DNA of 64,000 nt from CAVQFO01 sp963711725 (GTDB taxonomy: Bacteria > Pseudomonadota > Gammaproteobacteria > Nitrococcales > Aquisalimonadaceae): contig CAVQFO010000028.1 in the NCBI GenBank assembly GCA_963711725.1, positions 93,679 through 157,678 on the forward strand, in the 5' to 3' direction. Below are positions 49,051 through 57,657 of the stretch, piece after piece (within the stretch, counting starts at the first letter, position 1; the number at the start of each line of letters is the position of its first letter). The notes below the pieces were generated by a model, which was not told the DNA's origin, made no database searches, and was given only the letters and a program-made list of their open reading frames with translations. The translations under genes and the position numbers were made by a program.

Positions 49051-49254
49051 TGCGGCGAGCAGACCGTGCGGGCCTGTCCGGTCGGCCGCGGCGAAACGAC
49101 GCCGGATGCTGACGCGCTGATCAGCTTTGCGCGCCAACGGCGGACAGCGTACAAGGTACCCAAGCAGGTCGTATGCCGCGACGATCTACCGAAAACGCCG
49201 GTTGGTAAAATCCTCCGAAAGGAACTGCGCGAGGACGCTTTGAACAAGCCGTGA
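49051..49254 (+). pseudogene. C-terminal remnant of a FadD-like acyl-CoA ligase
   Basis: About 67 codons encode only the end of an AMP-forming long-chain acyl-CoA ligase: the lid strand AYKVPKQV, RDDLPKTPVGKILRKELRE with the catalytic Lys in GKIL, and a short tail. The preceding 470 or so residues of a normal FadD are absent and no start codon fits a complete protein. It is therefore a 5'-truncated relic, placed divergently from the PsrA-like regulator. Confidence 0.8.
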
Positions 49255-49306
49255 ACCGCCTCCCGCCGTCTCGCCGCCGGCCCCAGCGAGAAAGAATGCC
49301 GACGCC

Positions 49307-50623
49307 ATGAACGATTCCATCCGCCAGCGCCCCCGTATCGGCGCCGACGACCACCCTCTGCGCCAAAGCGTGATTCGCGAGGTACACGCCCGGCCGTTTC
49401 TCGCCATCCCGGCACCCATGCGGGTGTCCCACCTGGCGCTCACCCGCGGTCCGGGCGAGGCGCCGGACGGCCGCGAGCGGGTGGCCGCCTTGTGCCAGGA
49501 ATACGGCGTGGAACCACCGCCGCCCGGAGCCGTGTTCTTCACCAGCGATTTCGGCCCCTTCCGCCTGCGCTGGGAGCGCCATACCGAGTTTTCCACCTTT
49601 ACGGTGATGTGCCCTGGCGCGGCGCCGGCTCCGTTCGATCCAACCGCGCTGGCGGCCCTGCCCGAGGCCTGGCTCGCCAACCTGCCCGGCTATCTGCTGG
49701 CGGCCATCCACCTCACCCTGGAGGACGCCGAAACGCCCCAGCGTGACACCTCGGCGGTGGAACGTCTGCTGGATCCGGACAGCCTCGCCGGCAGCGCCGT
49801 GGCGGAAGGCGATGCCGTGGTGTGGACGGACTTCGGGGTCCACGAAGACGGCTTCACCCGGATGTTGGTTCAGGACCGACGCATGGGGCAGCGGCGGGTC
49901 GGCCGCCTGGTGCAAAGGCTGCTGGAGATTGAAACCTACCGCCTGATGGCGCTGCTCGCCTTCCCCCTGGCCCGGGAAGCCGGGCCCCAGCTGGACGCCC
50001 TGGAAACCAGCCTGGGCGCCGTGGTGGACCGCATCACCGAGGCCCGATCACTGGACGATGAACAGGCCCTGCTCTCGGAGTTGTCCACGCTGGCGGCCGA
50101 AGCCGAACACCTTCGCGCCCGCACCACCTTCCGGCTGAGCGCGGCCAAGGCGTATTACGCGCTCGTCCTCCGCCGGATCGACTCCCTGCGCGAGCACCGC
50201 CTGCCGGACCTGCAGACCATCGGCAAGTTCATGGACCGTCGCCTGGCCCCCGCCATGGGGACCTGCGAATCCGTATCCGAGCGGCTGGAATCCCTTTCCC
50301 GCCGCATCGCGCGCGCCGGCAACCTGCTCCGCACCCGCGTGGATGTGGCCCTGGAGGCACAGAACCAGGCCCTGCTGCGCTCCATGGACCGGCGCGCGCG
50401 GCTGCAACTGGCTCTACAGGAAACGGTGGAAGGCTTGTCCGTAGTGGTGCTCAGCTACTATTCGCTGGGTTTGTTGCACTACGGGCTCGGCGCCTTGGAA
50501 GCCTTGGGCCTGCACCTGCCCGTAGCGCTGATTCTGGGCATCAGTCTGCCGGTGGTCGCGGGCTGCATGTGGTTCGCAGTGCATCGGATTCGCAAGAAAC
50601 TGTTCGGTGACCAGCCGGGCTAA
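49307..50623 (+). CDS. DUF3422 family membrane protein
   Basis: Predicted 438-residue protein of the DUF3422 family. The N-terminal HPLRQSVIREVHARPF is its signature, a long alpha/beta and helical cytoplasmic part follows (about 30-375), and two membrane helices lie at the C-terminus (about 380-400 and 406-428). Function is unknown; family genes are widespread in proteobacteria. ATG 49307 is 52 bp after the FadD remnant. Confidence 0.88.
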   Translation: MNDSIRQRPRIGADDHPLRQSVIREVHARPFLAIPAPMRVSHLALTRGPGEAPDGRERVAALCQEYGVEPPPPGAVFFTSDFGPFRLRWERHTEFSTFTVMCPGAAPAPFDPTALAALPEAWLANLPGYLLAAIHLTLEDAETPQRDTSAVERLLDPDSLAGSAVAEGDAVVWTDFGVHEDGFTRMLVQDRRMGQRRVGRLVQRLLEIETYRLMALLAFPLAREAGPQLDALETSLGAVVDRITEARSLDDEQALLSELSTLAAEAEHLRARTTFRLSAAKAYYALVLRRIDSLREHRLPDLQTIGKFMDRRLAPAMGTCESVSERLESLSRRIARAGNLLRTRVDVALEAQNQALLRSMDRRARLQLALQETVEGLSVVVLSYYSLGLLHYGLGALEALGLHLPVALILGISLPVVAGCMWFAVHRIRKKLFGDQPG

Positions 50624-50748
50624 CACTCTTGCGGGATGCTATTGAACGAGCCCTGGCGGTCCCCGGAACACCCGGAGCCCCGGCTTGCCGAAGCGGGCCG
50701 GCAAGCCCCATCATGGAGGCACGTCGGTTGCAGTCAGGGAGGCCAACC

Positions 50749-51094
50749 ATGTCCGAGGAAACCCTTTCCGATCACATCAAGCGCCGCGGCACGTGGATGC
50801 GCGGCCTGAATATGCTGTTGTTCGCCGTTTTCTACAGTATCGCCGAAATCGTCATGGCCGCCGTGGTCATCTTCCAGTTCCTGATCACCTTGCTCACCGG
50901 CCGGCGCAACGAGCGTCTGCTGGAGCCTCGGCGCGGCCCTGGCCCGCTACGTCTACGAGATCATCCGCTACCTCACCTACAACACCGAGCGCCGACCCTA
51001 CCCCTTCGCGCCCTGGCCGGACGGCGAACCACCGGAAATGCCCGTCGCCGATCCGCTGGAAGGCCCGGACAACCCCAACAGAGCGGCGGACTGA
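50749..51094 (+). pseudogene. DUF4389 family membrane protein, frameshifted
   Basis: Starts well (AGGGAGG before ATG 50749). The first about 60 residues match a DUF4389-type protein: MSEETLSDHIKRRGTWMRGL and a membrane segment to about residue 50. At 50926-50927 one C too many (GAGCCTC where GAGCTC is expected) breaks the frame. In the next frame the family sequence resumes (GAALARYVYEIIRYLTYNTE...) and ends at TGA 51092-51094. The corrected product would be about 114 residues. Function is unknown. A base-call error is as likely as a true mutation. Confidence 0.8.
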
Positions 51095-51609
51095 TGCAAC
51101 CCACGGTCTACTTCGCCCACGGCCGTGACAGCGGGCCATGGGGCCGCAAGATACAAGTCCTGGCCGAGTTGGCCCGAGAGCGTGGCTTTGCCGTGGAGAG
51201 CCCGGACTACCGCTTCAGCAAGGATCCCCAGGCCCGCATCGACCACCTGCTGTCGCTGGACCCGCCCGCTGGCCGGGAGCTGATCCTGGTGGGCTCAAGC
51301 ATGGGTGGCTACGTCAGCGCCGTCGCCAGCCGCGAGCTGAAACCCCGTGGCTTGTTCCTCATGGCGCCCGCCGTATACATGCCCGGATACGAACCCGACC
51401 CCCAACCGGTCGCCGGCCGGATGACCGTGGTTCATGGATGGAACGACGAGACCATCCCCGTGGAACACGCCGTGCGTTTCGCCCGAGCCCATCGAGCGGA
51501 GCTGCATCTGCTGGATGACGACCATTCGCTAGTCGGGCGGCTGGATTGTGTTGCGGCGTTGTTTGGGGAGTTTCTCGACCGCAGCACGGAGATCAAGGAC
51601 CGGATCTAG
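51094..51609 (+). CDS. Small alpha/beta hydrolase
   Basis: Predicted 171-residue alpha/beta hydrolase without signal peptide. VYFAHGRDSGPWG near the start is the oxyanion segment. The nucleophile elbow GSSMGG is near residue 68 and the catalytic His is in DDDHSLVG near 150. It resembles short esterases of the YqiA/YcfP-like group. ATG 51094 overlaps the preceding stop (TGATG). Its TAG stop is built from the TA target site and the first base of the adjoining 271-bp element, so the original C-terminus may have differed. Confidence 0.82.
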   Translation: MQPTVYFAHGRDSGPWGRKIQVLAELARERGFAVESPDYRFSKDPQARIDHLLSLDPPAGRELILVGSSMGGYVSAVASRELKPRGLFLMAPAVYMPGYEPDPQPVAGRMTVVHGWNDETIPVEHAVRFARAHRAELHLLDDDHSLVGRLDCVAALFGEFLDRSTEIKDRI

Positions 51610-51879
51610 GGAGACGCTGATTTATTCACACGGCCGCGTTACGGCCTGAGAAGCCGGCATGGTAGGCGCGCCGCGCAGCGCCGTAGTCGCTCTACGGCCT
51701 AGCGGCGCAACAACCCAGGGCGGCTTCTCAGGCCGTAACCCGAAGGGCTCAGCCCTGTTTTGGCCCCTGGCGGTGTTGCGCCACCGGCCCCGTAGCGACG
51801 GCTACGCGGCCGGCACCGCGCCTACCCAGATGACTAAAACAGACTTGAGCGCGGACGCGTGAATAGATCAGCGTCTCCC
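51609..51879. mobile_element. MITE-like element, 271 bp, TA target duplication
   Basis: The two ends are inverted copies over about 24 bp (starting GGGAGACGCTGAT, two mismatches) and each is flanked by TA (51607-51608 and 51880-51881). A TA target duplication is typical of IS630/Tc1-mariner-type transposition. The inside folds into two long imperfect hairpins, the first with perfect 19-bp arms at 51638-51656 and 51721-51739. No coding potential fits a transposase, so it would be non-autonomous. A further partial end, GGGAGACGCTGATCTGGCG, starts at 51882, and other partial ends are at 43971 and 62086. Confidence 0.75.
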
Positions 51880-51881
51880 TA

Positions 51882-52338
51882 GGGAGACGCTGATCTGGCG
51901 TAGGCCGACGATCGGGTCGGGATTCGAACTGCGTCCTGCCACGCGATCCGTGAGGCCTACAGACCCGGAACGAACCTTCATCACGCTTAAGGACACGAAG
52001 AGCATGAAGCGCGCACGAAGAGCCACGAAGGATGTTTGGTAGCAAAGATTGAGCAAGACGCTTACCCGAAAGCTTCGTGTTCTTCGTGCCTGCTTCTTGG
52101 CCTTCGTGACCCGAAACGCTGGATCATTCGCAGTCGGCACGACCGCTCCTACGGTTGATTCGTTCCGAGGCGGAATCCCCGCCCCCGCGAGGCATCAACC
52201 TTCCTGATACGAGTTGCGTCGCACGACATGCGACGTCTGGCGTCATCCGGCGATCAGATTGGAATTCAAAACACACAGGGCACGAAGGGGACATTCTCAT
52301 CCTAGCGAACTTCGTGCGCCGAAGCGTGGTTCCTCAAC
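51882..52338. repeat. Repeat-rich intergenic region without a gene
   Basis: A solitary element end starts at 51882. At about 51990-52030 and 52072-52111, CACGAAGA-type and CTTCGTG-type words form an inverted cluster (for example CGAAGAGCCACGAAGGA against CTTCTTGGCCTTCGTG). A single REP copy, ending CCGCTCCTAC, is at 52127-52152. Further CACGAAGG and CTTCGTG words lie at 52281-52315. No coding gene or promoter is supported. Confidence 0.5.
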
Positions 52339-52704
52339 TCAACCCCAAAACCGCAGATAGGCCACCCAGCCCCAGGTCGCCAACGCGTTCAGCAGGGCGA
52401 AGAACACTGCCGCGGAGCCCAGGTCCTTGGCGCGGCCGGACAACTCATGGTGTTCGATGCCGATGCGGTCCACCACGGTTTCTATGGCGGAGTTCAGCAA
52501 CTCCACGATCAACACCAGGAACAGGCTGCTCAGCAGCCAGATCGTTCTCGTCCCCGCCTCGCCCAACCACACGGCCAGGGGCGCCATGAAGGCGAAGGCG
52601 ATCAGTTCCAGGCGGAACGCCTCTTCATAGCGCATCGCCGCCTTCAATCCCTTCAACGACAGCCGGAAAGCCTGCACGACGTGGCGAGCCCCCTTGTGCG
52701 GCAT
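52339..52704 (-). CDS. dgkA: Diacylglycerol kinase, prokaryotic type
   Basis: Predicted 121-residue trimeric inner-membrane lipid kinase that recycles diacylglycerol to phosphatidate. Three hydrophobic segments are present. EAFRLELI and the signature ELLNSAIETVVDR...AKDLGSAAVFFA carry the conserved Glu, Asn, Lys and Asp of the active site. ATG 52704 gives the normal family length. It lies 52 bp after the MotB-like gene on the same strand. Confidence 0.93.
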   Translation of the reverse strand: MPHKGARHVVQAFRLSLKGLKAAMRYEEAFRLELIAFAFMAPLAVWLGEAGTRTIWLLSSLFLVLIVELLNSAIETVVDRIGIEHHELSGRAKDLGSAAVFFALLNALATWGWVAYLRFWG

Positions 52705-52756
52705 CTTGTTGATGGGCGGCTCCGGGGGGCGGGCGCTCCCCGAGGCGGACGGTTTC

Positions 52757-54049
52757 TCAGCGGCTGGTGAACTTGAGTTCGATGCGTCGATTCTTCGCAT
52801 AGGCCTCGGGCGTGTGTCGGTTGTCCAACGGTTGGAATTGGGCAAACCCGGCCGCCGCCAGGCGCTCGGGGGGGATGCCGTGATCAATGAGGTAATGCAC
52901 GATGGAGTTGGCCCGGGCAGTGGACAATTCCCAATTCGACGGGAATTGGTCCGTATGGATCGGCCGAACGTCGGTATGCCCCTCCACCTCCAGCACCCAG
53001 TCAATGTCCGACGGGATCTCCTTGGTGATCTGCTTGAGCGTATCCGCCACCTTGGCGAGCTTGTCCTTGCCCGCCGGCCCCAGATCCGCGGACGCGGTGG
53101 CGAAGAACAGCTCGGACTGGAACACGAAGCGATCGCCCACCACCCGGATATTGGGGTTGTTTCCCAACACTTCCCGTAGTCGGCCGAAGAATTCCGAACG
53201 GTAGCGATTGAGCTCCTCGACCTTGTTCACCAGGGCCATGTTCAGCTTGCGCCCCAGATCCTCGATCTTCTCCTTCTGGGAGGAAACCTTCTCCTGGGAC
53301 AGATTCAGCGCCTTGGACAGACGGCTGAGTTGATCGCGCAAGGCGGCTACCTGGCGGTTGAGCTCGTCGACCTGTGAGCGCGCGGTGCTGGTGAGTTGCT
53401 TTTCCTGCTCCAGCGCCTTGCGATTCTCGTCGATCTGGGCGTTGAGCTGCTGAATACGGATATCCTTCTTGTCGATCTCCTTTTGGGCCAGGTGAGTCTG
53501 TTCGGCCTGCTGCTGCAGCTGCTGGGCCAGTGCCTTGCTGCGGTCCCGCTCGGCGGTCAACGCCTGCTGGCTCTGCTGGAGCTTGCCCGCCAGATCGCCC
53601 ACCTTGGCCTCCAGCTTCTTGCGCATTTCCTTCAGGGTGGCGATGTCCTGCTGCAGGCTGGCGATCTCGCTCAGCTTGAGCTCGATGGTGTTCTTGTCGG
53701 CCTTGACCGTCTTCTCGGCCTCGGCGAGCTTGCCCTGAACCTCCTCGGCCCGCTTCGTGGCCTGGGCCAGCCGCGTCTCCAGGCCGCGGCGCTGTGACAC
53801 GCTGGCACTGAGGGCGCCCTTGAGCTGCTCGCTGCGGGACTGCTCCATCGACAGCGTCTCCGCAAGTTCCTGCACCTGCACCCGCAGTTGCGCCAGGGCG
53901 GCCGTGCGGCCCGTGAGCACGTCCGTGAGGTAGTACTGCGCCACCATGAACAAGGTGAGCACGAACACGAAGACCAGGAGCAGCGTGGCCAGGGCGTCCA
54001 CGTAGCCGGGCCAGATATTGAGCGTGTTGCGCTGGCGGCGCTGGGACAT
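52757..54049 (-). CDS. MotB-like OmpA-domain protein with long coiled coil
   Basis: Predicted 430-residue inner-membrane protein. The single membrane helix (about 17-40) opens with YVDALATLLLVF, where Asp18 occupies the proton-carrying position of MotB. A long Gln/Glu/Lys-rich coiled coil (about 48-290) follows, then a C-terminal OmpA peptidoglycan-binding domain (about 300-430: EGHTDVRPIH, NWELSTARANSIVHYL, KNRRIELKF). The MotA-like partner is 1 bp upstream. No flagellar gene is nearby, so this is an orphan stator-type pair; the coiled coil is far longer than in MotB. Confidence 0.85.
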   Translation of the reverse strand: MSQRRQRNTLNIWPGYVDALATLLLVFVFVLTLFMVAQYYLTDVLTGRTAALAQLRVQVQELAETLSMEQSRSEQLKGALSASVSQRRGLETRLAQATKRAEEVQGKLAEAEKTVKADKNTIELKLSEIASLQQDIATLKEMRKKLEAKVGDLAGKLQQSQQALTAERDRSKALAQQLQQQAEQTHLAQKEIDKKDIRIQQLNAQIDENRKALEQEKQLTSTARSQVDELNRQVAALRDQLSRLSKALNLSQEKVSSQKEKIEDLGRKLNMALVNKVEELNRYRSEFFGRLREVLGNNPNIRVVGDRFVFQSELFFATASADLGPAGKDKLAKVADTLKQITKEIPSDIDWVLEVEGHTDVRPIHTDQFPSNWELSTARANSIVHYLIDHGIPPERLAAAGFAQFQPLDNRHTPEAYAKNRRIELKFTSR

Positions 54050-54050
54050 G

Positions 54051-55208
54051 TCAGCGTTGAGGGTTGGAGGTGGTGGAAACGGTCCGGGTCAGCAGCCGCA
54101 GTTCCTCGCGCATGGCGTCCACGGTCTCCTGCCGGCCGGCGGCCAGCTCCTGGACCAACCGGTGCAACTGGCCGTCCAGGTTGCGAATGTGCTGGCGCAC
54201 GTCGCTGTCATCACTCCAGGCGGCGGTGGCCGTTTCGGCCAGTTGCTTCAGGGCAGGCTGGATCTCCATCTGCGCCTTGGTCAGGTTCATCACCATGCGC
54301 TGCTCGCTGCGGGTCTGCTCGGCCAGTTCGGCGATCTGTTCCGTGAGCGAAACCAACTGGCTGTCCGCGCTGCGGCGTTCCTCCTCTGCGCGGCCCATGG
54401 TGCGCTGAAGCTTGTCCAGGCTGTCGGCCGTCTGCTCCAGCAATGCTTGAATATAAGTGGGTACGGCCGGCTCGCCTTCCATGGCTCCGCCGCTGCCGCT
54501 GGCGAAATGGGTCAGGGCGGAGAGCCACTCCTCCAGGTCGTTGTAGAACCGATTCTGCGCATGGCCCGCCTGCAGGTCACAAAACCCGATGACCAGTGCC
54601 CCCGCCAGGCCAAACAGCGAGGAACTGAAGGCGGTTCCCATACCGTGCAAGGGTTGCTGCAACCCCGTCTTGAGCTGATCGAACACGCCCGCCACGTCGT
54701 GGCCCTGCACGGTGAGGCCGCGAATCACCGCCCCCACGGCGTTGAGGGTGTCCAAAAGCCCCCAGAACGTCCCCAGCAGGCCCAGGAAAATCAACAGGCC
54801 GGTAAAGTAGCGGACCAGGTCCCGCTGTTCATCCAGGCGCGAACGGATCGCGTCCAACAAGGTGCGCATGGTCAAGGTGGACAGGCTGAGACGATCCGCC
54901 CGGCGATCCTTCATCAGCCGGGACAGCGATCCCAGCAGACTCGCCCGAGGCACGTCCGGCACATATTCGGCGCCGCGCCGGGCGGCCTCCACCCAGGCCG
55001 TGTCCGGGCGCAGCATCAACACCTGTCGGATATTGATCGCCACCCCGATCACGAGGATGCCCAGGATCATTCCGTTGAATACGGGATTCGCCAGAAACGC
55101 ATGGGCCAGCGGGCGGAACAGCAGCCCAGCCACCAGCGCCACGATCAGCAGGAACAGCAGCATCCACAGCAATACACGGGTCGGATTCTTCACGATCTTC
55201 TCCGGCAT
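54051..55208 (-). CDS. MotA/TolQ/ExbB-type proton-channel protein
   Basis: Predicted 385-residue inner-membrane protein with four hydrophobic segments (about 11-31, 41-66, 130-158, 185-215). LLGTFWGLLDTLNAV in the third and GMGTAFSSSLFGLAGALVIGF in the fourth are the conserved channel segments of the family. A cytoplasmic helical tail of about 170 residues follows, longer than in MotA and reminiscent of ZorA. It is coupled to the MotB-like gene (1-bp gap), so the pair should form an ion-driven rotary unit. Cellular role unknown. Confidence 0.85.
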   Translation of the reverse strand: MPEKIVKNPTRVLLWMLLFLLIVALVAGLLFRPLAHAFLANPVFNGMILGILVIGVAINIRQVLMLRPDTAWVEAARRGAEYVPDVPRASLLGSLSRLMKDRRADRLSLSTLTMRTLLDAIRSRLDEQRDLVRYFTGLLIFLGLLGTFWGLLDTLNAVGAVIRGLTVQGHDVAGVFDQLKTGLQQPLHGMGTAFSSSLFGLAGALVIGFCDLQAGHAQNRFYNDLEEWLSALTHFASGSGGAMEGEPAVPTYIQALLEQTADSLDKLQRTMGRAEEERRSADSQLVSLTEQIAELAEQTRSEQRMVMNLTKAQMEIQPALKQLAETATAAWSDDSDVRQHIRNLDGQLHRLVQELAAGRQETVDAMREELRLLTRTVSTTSNPQR

Positions 55209-55455
55209 TCGGCAGCCATCATCGCCATATTGTCAGTCTTCTCGCAGATAGCGCCAAGCCCGCGAAGCCCGGAAGGCTTGGCGCCATCCGCGGGCGATGC
55301 CAGGCCATTTATGAGAAGGTTGGCAAGACCATGACATTACATGCCGTTTGTTTAAAGTTTCTGTCAGAATAAGAATGTTGCGCGGCAGCCACATTCTTTC
55401 AAGATAGCAGACTGGCGGCCCGGGCATGCCGGACAAGAACAGGGGAGGGACAACA

Positions 55456-55653
55456 ATGAAAAAGCTCAGAGCGTTGATTCTCGGGTTGATCGTGGGCGGC
55501 GCGCTGGGATTCGGCGCCGGTTACAACTACGGCCGCGGCGCCCCCATCGTGAGCAATCCGTTCAAGGAACGTACCCTGGCCACCCAGGCCAAGGACAAGG
55601 CCAACGAAATCGTAGACGACGTCAAGAAGAAGATCCACGACGCCACCGAATAG
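55456..55653 (+). CDS. Small YtxH-like membrane-anchored protein
   Basis: Predicted 65-residue protein. An N-terminal glycine-rich membrane helix (about residues 6-26: ALILGLIVGGALGFGAGY) is followed by a charged Lys/Asp helix ending KKKIHDATE. ATG 55456 has an excellent ribosome site (GGGGAGGG). It lies 16 bp before the AI-2E permease gene, so they may be co-transcribed. The layout resembles YtxH/Gro-like stress proteins, but no function can be given. Confidence 0.65.
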   Translation: MKKLRALILGLIVGGALGFGAGYNYGRGAPIVSNPFKERTLATQAKDKANEIVDDVKKKIHDATE

Positions 55654-55669
55654 GCCAGGGAGAACGGCC

Positions 55670-56794
55670 ATGCAGACCGAGATCCGACCGTTTCATCCGT
55701 GGATGGTGGTGGGCGCCGGACTGGCCATCACGGCGGTGGTGGTTTACCTGCTCAATCCGATTCTGATGCCGTTCCTGGTGGCGGCGCTGCTGGCCTATCT
55801 GGGCGACCCGCTGGCGGACCGGCTGGAGGCCGCCGGCCTGTCGCGCACCCTCGCCGTTTGCGTGGTGTTCGGCGGCTTGATCCTGTTGGTGGCGGCGTTG
55901 CTGGTGGTGCTCATTCCCATGCTGGGCCATCAGTTCCAGGCCCTGCAGGAAAACCTCCCGAAGATCATGGAGTGGGTCCGCACCACGGCCTTGCCCTGGG
56001 TTCAGGAACGCTTCGGCGTCGCGACCCAGGCTCTGCAGCCGGCCGGCGGCGACGGCTCCATGGCGCAGAACGTGCAGAAGACGCTGACCGCAAACTGGCA
56101 GAAAACCGGCGACATCCTCGCCATGGTTCTGGCCAGCGCCTCCAAGTCCAGTCTTGCCTTCGTCGCCACCCTGGCAAACGTGGCGCTGATCCCCGTGGTG
56201 ACCTTCTACCTGTTGCGGGACTGGGATCGCCTGATGGCCGCCATCGACGGCCTGCTGCCGCGCAAGATCGAACCCATGATCCGAGAGCTGGCGGTCCAGT
56301 GCGACGAGGTGCTTTCCGGGTTCCTGCGGGGACAGCTTCTGGTGATGCTGTGCCTGGGGGCCATCTATGGAGCGGGCCTGTGGCTGGTGGGTCTCGACCT
56401 GGCGCTGCTGATCGGCATGCTGGCGGGGCTGGCGAACGTGGTGCCCTACCTGGGGTTCATCGTGGGCATCAGCGCGGCCACGGTGGCGGGTTTCTTCCAG
56501 TTCGGGGACATCCTGCATCTGGTACTGATCTGGGCAGTATTCCTGGTGGGCCAGACGCTGGAAGGGACAGTGCTCACCCCCAAGCTCGTGGGCGACCGCA
56601 TCGGCCTGCACCCGGTGGCGGTGATTTTCGCCATCATGGCGGGCGGCCAGCTGTTCGGCTTCACCGGAATTCTGCTGGCGCTGCCCGTGGCGGCGGTGCT
56701 GATGGTGCTGCTGCGACAGGTGCATTCCTCCTATACCGCCAGCCGACTCTATGCCGAGGATGCCCTCGATGACACACCGGCGGCGGAGGATTGA
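55670..56794 (+). CDS. AI-2E-family (PerM-like) membrane transporter
   Basis: Predicted 374-residue permease with about seven or eight membrane segments and a helical cytoplasmic loop (about 90-160). The family block VPYLGFIVGISAATVAGF, then LEGTVLTPKLVGDRIGLHPVAVIFAI near residue 300, is intact. Members have been assigned to autoinducer-2 export or, in other cases, Na+/H+ exchange, so the substrate is open. No luxS is in the window. Confidence 0.88.
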   Translation: MQTEIRPFHPWMVVGAGLAITAVVVYLLNPILMPFLVAALLAYLGDPLADRLEAAGLSRTLAVCVVFGGLILLVAALLVVLIPMLGHQFQALQENLPKIMEWVRTTALPWVQERFGVATQALQPAGGDGSMAQNVQKTLTANWQKTGDILAMVLASASKSSLAFVATLANVALIPVVTFYLLRDWDRLMAAIDGLLPRKIEPMIRELAVQCDEVLSGFLRGQLLVMLCLGAIYGAGLWLVGLDLALLIGMLAGLANVVPYLGFIVGISAATVAGFFQFGDILHLVLIWAVFLVGQTLEGTVLTPKLVGDRIGLHPVAVIFAIMAGGQLFGFTGILLALPVAAVLMVLLRQVHSSYTASRLYAEDALDDTPAAED

Positions 56795-56908
56795 ATCCCG
56801 CCGCGTTCCACCCAAGTCCTAGTGTCGTGTTATCCAAAGCTAACCTCGCCCCATCCGCAAGGCCGACATGACTCGGCCCGCGCGCACACAGAACCGGGAG
56901 GTACAGCC

Positions 56909-57649
56909 ATGATGTTCCGCTGCCATGGTGAAACCGATCGCGGCCTGGTCAGATCACGCAACGAGGATTTCCTGGAATGTGCAGTCGCGGATTCGAGGGA
57001 TTCATGCTGCGGCGTAGTGGCCGATGGTGTCGGCGGTCAACCGGCGGGCGACGTGGCGAGTGAAACCGCCTGCGCGGCGGCCATGAAGGTTCTGGGCGCG
57101 GCGCTGGCCTACCCCGACGACGACCAGGCCAATACCGTGGAGGCTGTCATAGCAGCCAACCGGGCGGTACTGGATGCCCAGAGCGAGCGGCCGGCGGTGG
57201 CTGGCATGGCGACCACAGTGGTTACGGCGACCATGCGCGCCCGCGGATACGCGGTTGCGCACACGGGCGACTCCCGCGCCTATCTCTACCGGGGCGGGCG
57301 TCTGCAGTGCCTGACCCGCGACCACACCGCCGCCCAGCAGATGGTGGATGAAGGCCGGCTGAGCGCGGCCGACGCCGAAACCAGCCCCTATGGCCACTTG
57401 CTGACCAGCGCCGCGGGCCTCAGTGACAATCCGGAAATCGATAGCGGATATGGCCCCGTGGAGCCGGGCGACGCCCTGCTGCTGTGCACGGACGGGCTGT
57501 GCAAATACGTGGATCAGGATCGCATGGAGGCAATCTTGGCGGAGTCCCGATCGCCGGAAGAAGCCACGCGGGCTCTGATTGAGGCAGCCAACGCCGCAGG
57601 CGGCGCGGACAATACGACGGTTCTGATCCTGGAAGCGCTGGCGGACTAG
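56909..57649 (+). CDS. PP2C-family serine/threonine phosphatase
   Basis: Predicted 246-residue metal-dependent phosphatase. SRNEDF near residue 19, VVADGVGG near 37, AHTGDSRAYLY near 115, CTDGL near 193 and ADNTTVLIL at the end carry the Asp/Gly metal-binding motifs, all intact. A good ribosome site (GGGAGGT) precedes two adjacent ATG codons. Usually paired with a Hanks-type kinase or forkhead-associated protein, but none is in the window. Only 8 bp separate its stop from the convergent porin gene. Confidence 0.93.
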   Translation: MMFRCHGETDRGLVRSRNEDFLECAVADSRDSCCGVVADGVGGQPAGDVASETACAAAMKVLGAALAYPDDDQANTVEAVIAANRAVLDAQSERPAVAGMATTVVTATMRARGYAVAHTGDSRAYLYRGGRLQCLTRDHTAAQQMVDEGRLSAADAETSPYGHLLTSAAGLSDNPEIDSGYGPVEPGDALLLCTDGLCKYVDQDRMEAILAESRSPEEATRALIEAANAAGGADNTTVLILEALAD

Positions 57650-57657
57650 GCTCCGCG

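Noticed and set aside
52757..55208. Zorya anti-phage system.
   Set aside because: Only ZorA/B-like motor proteins are present. No ZorC, ZorD helicase or ZorE nuclease is encoded nearby, and the MotB-like protein has a much longer coiled coil.
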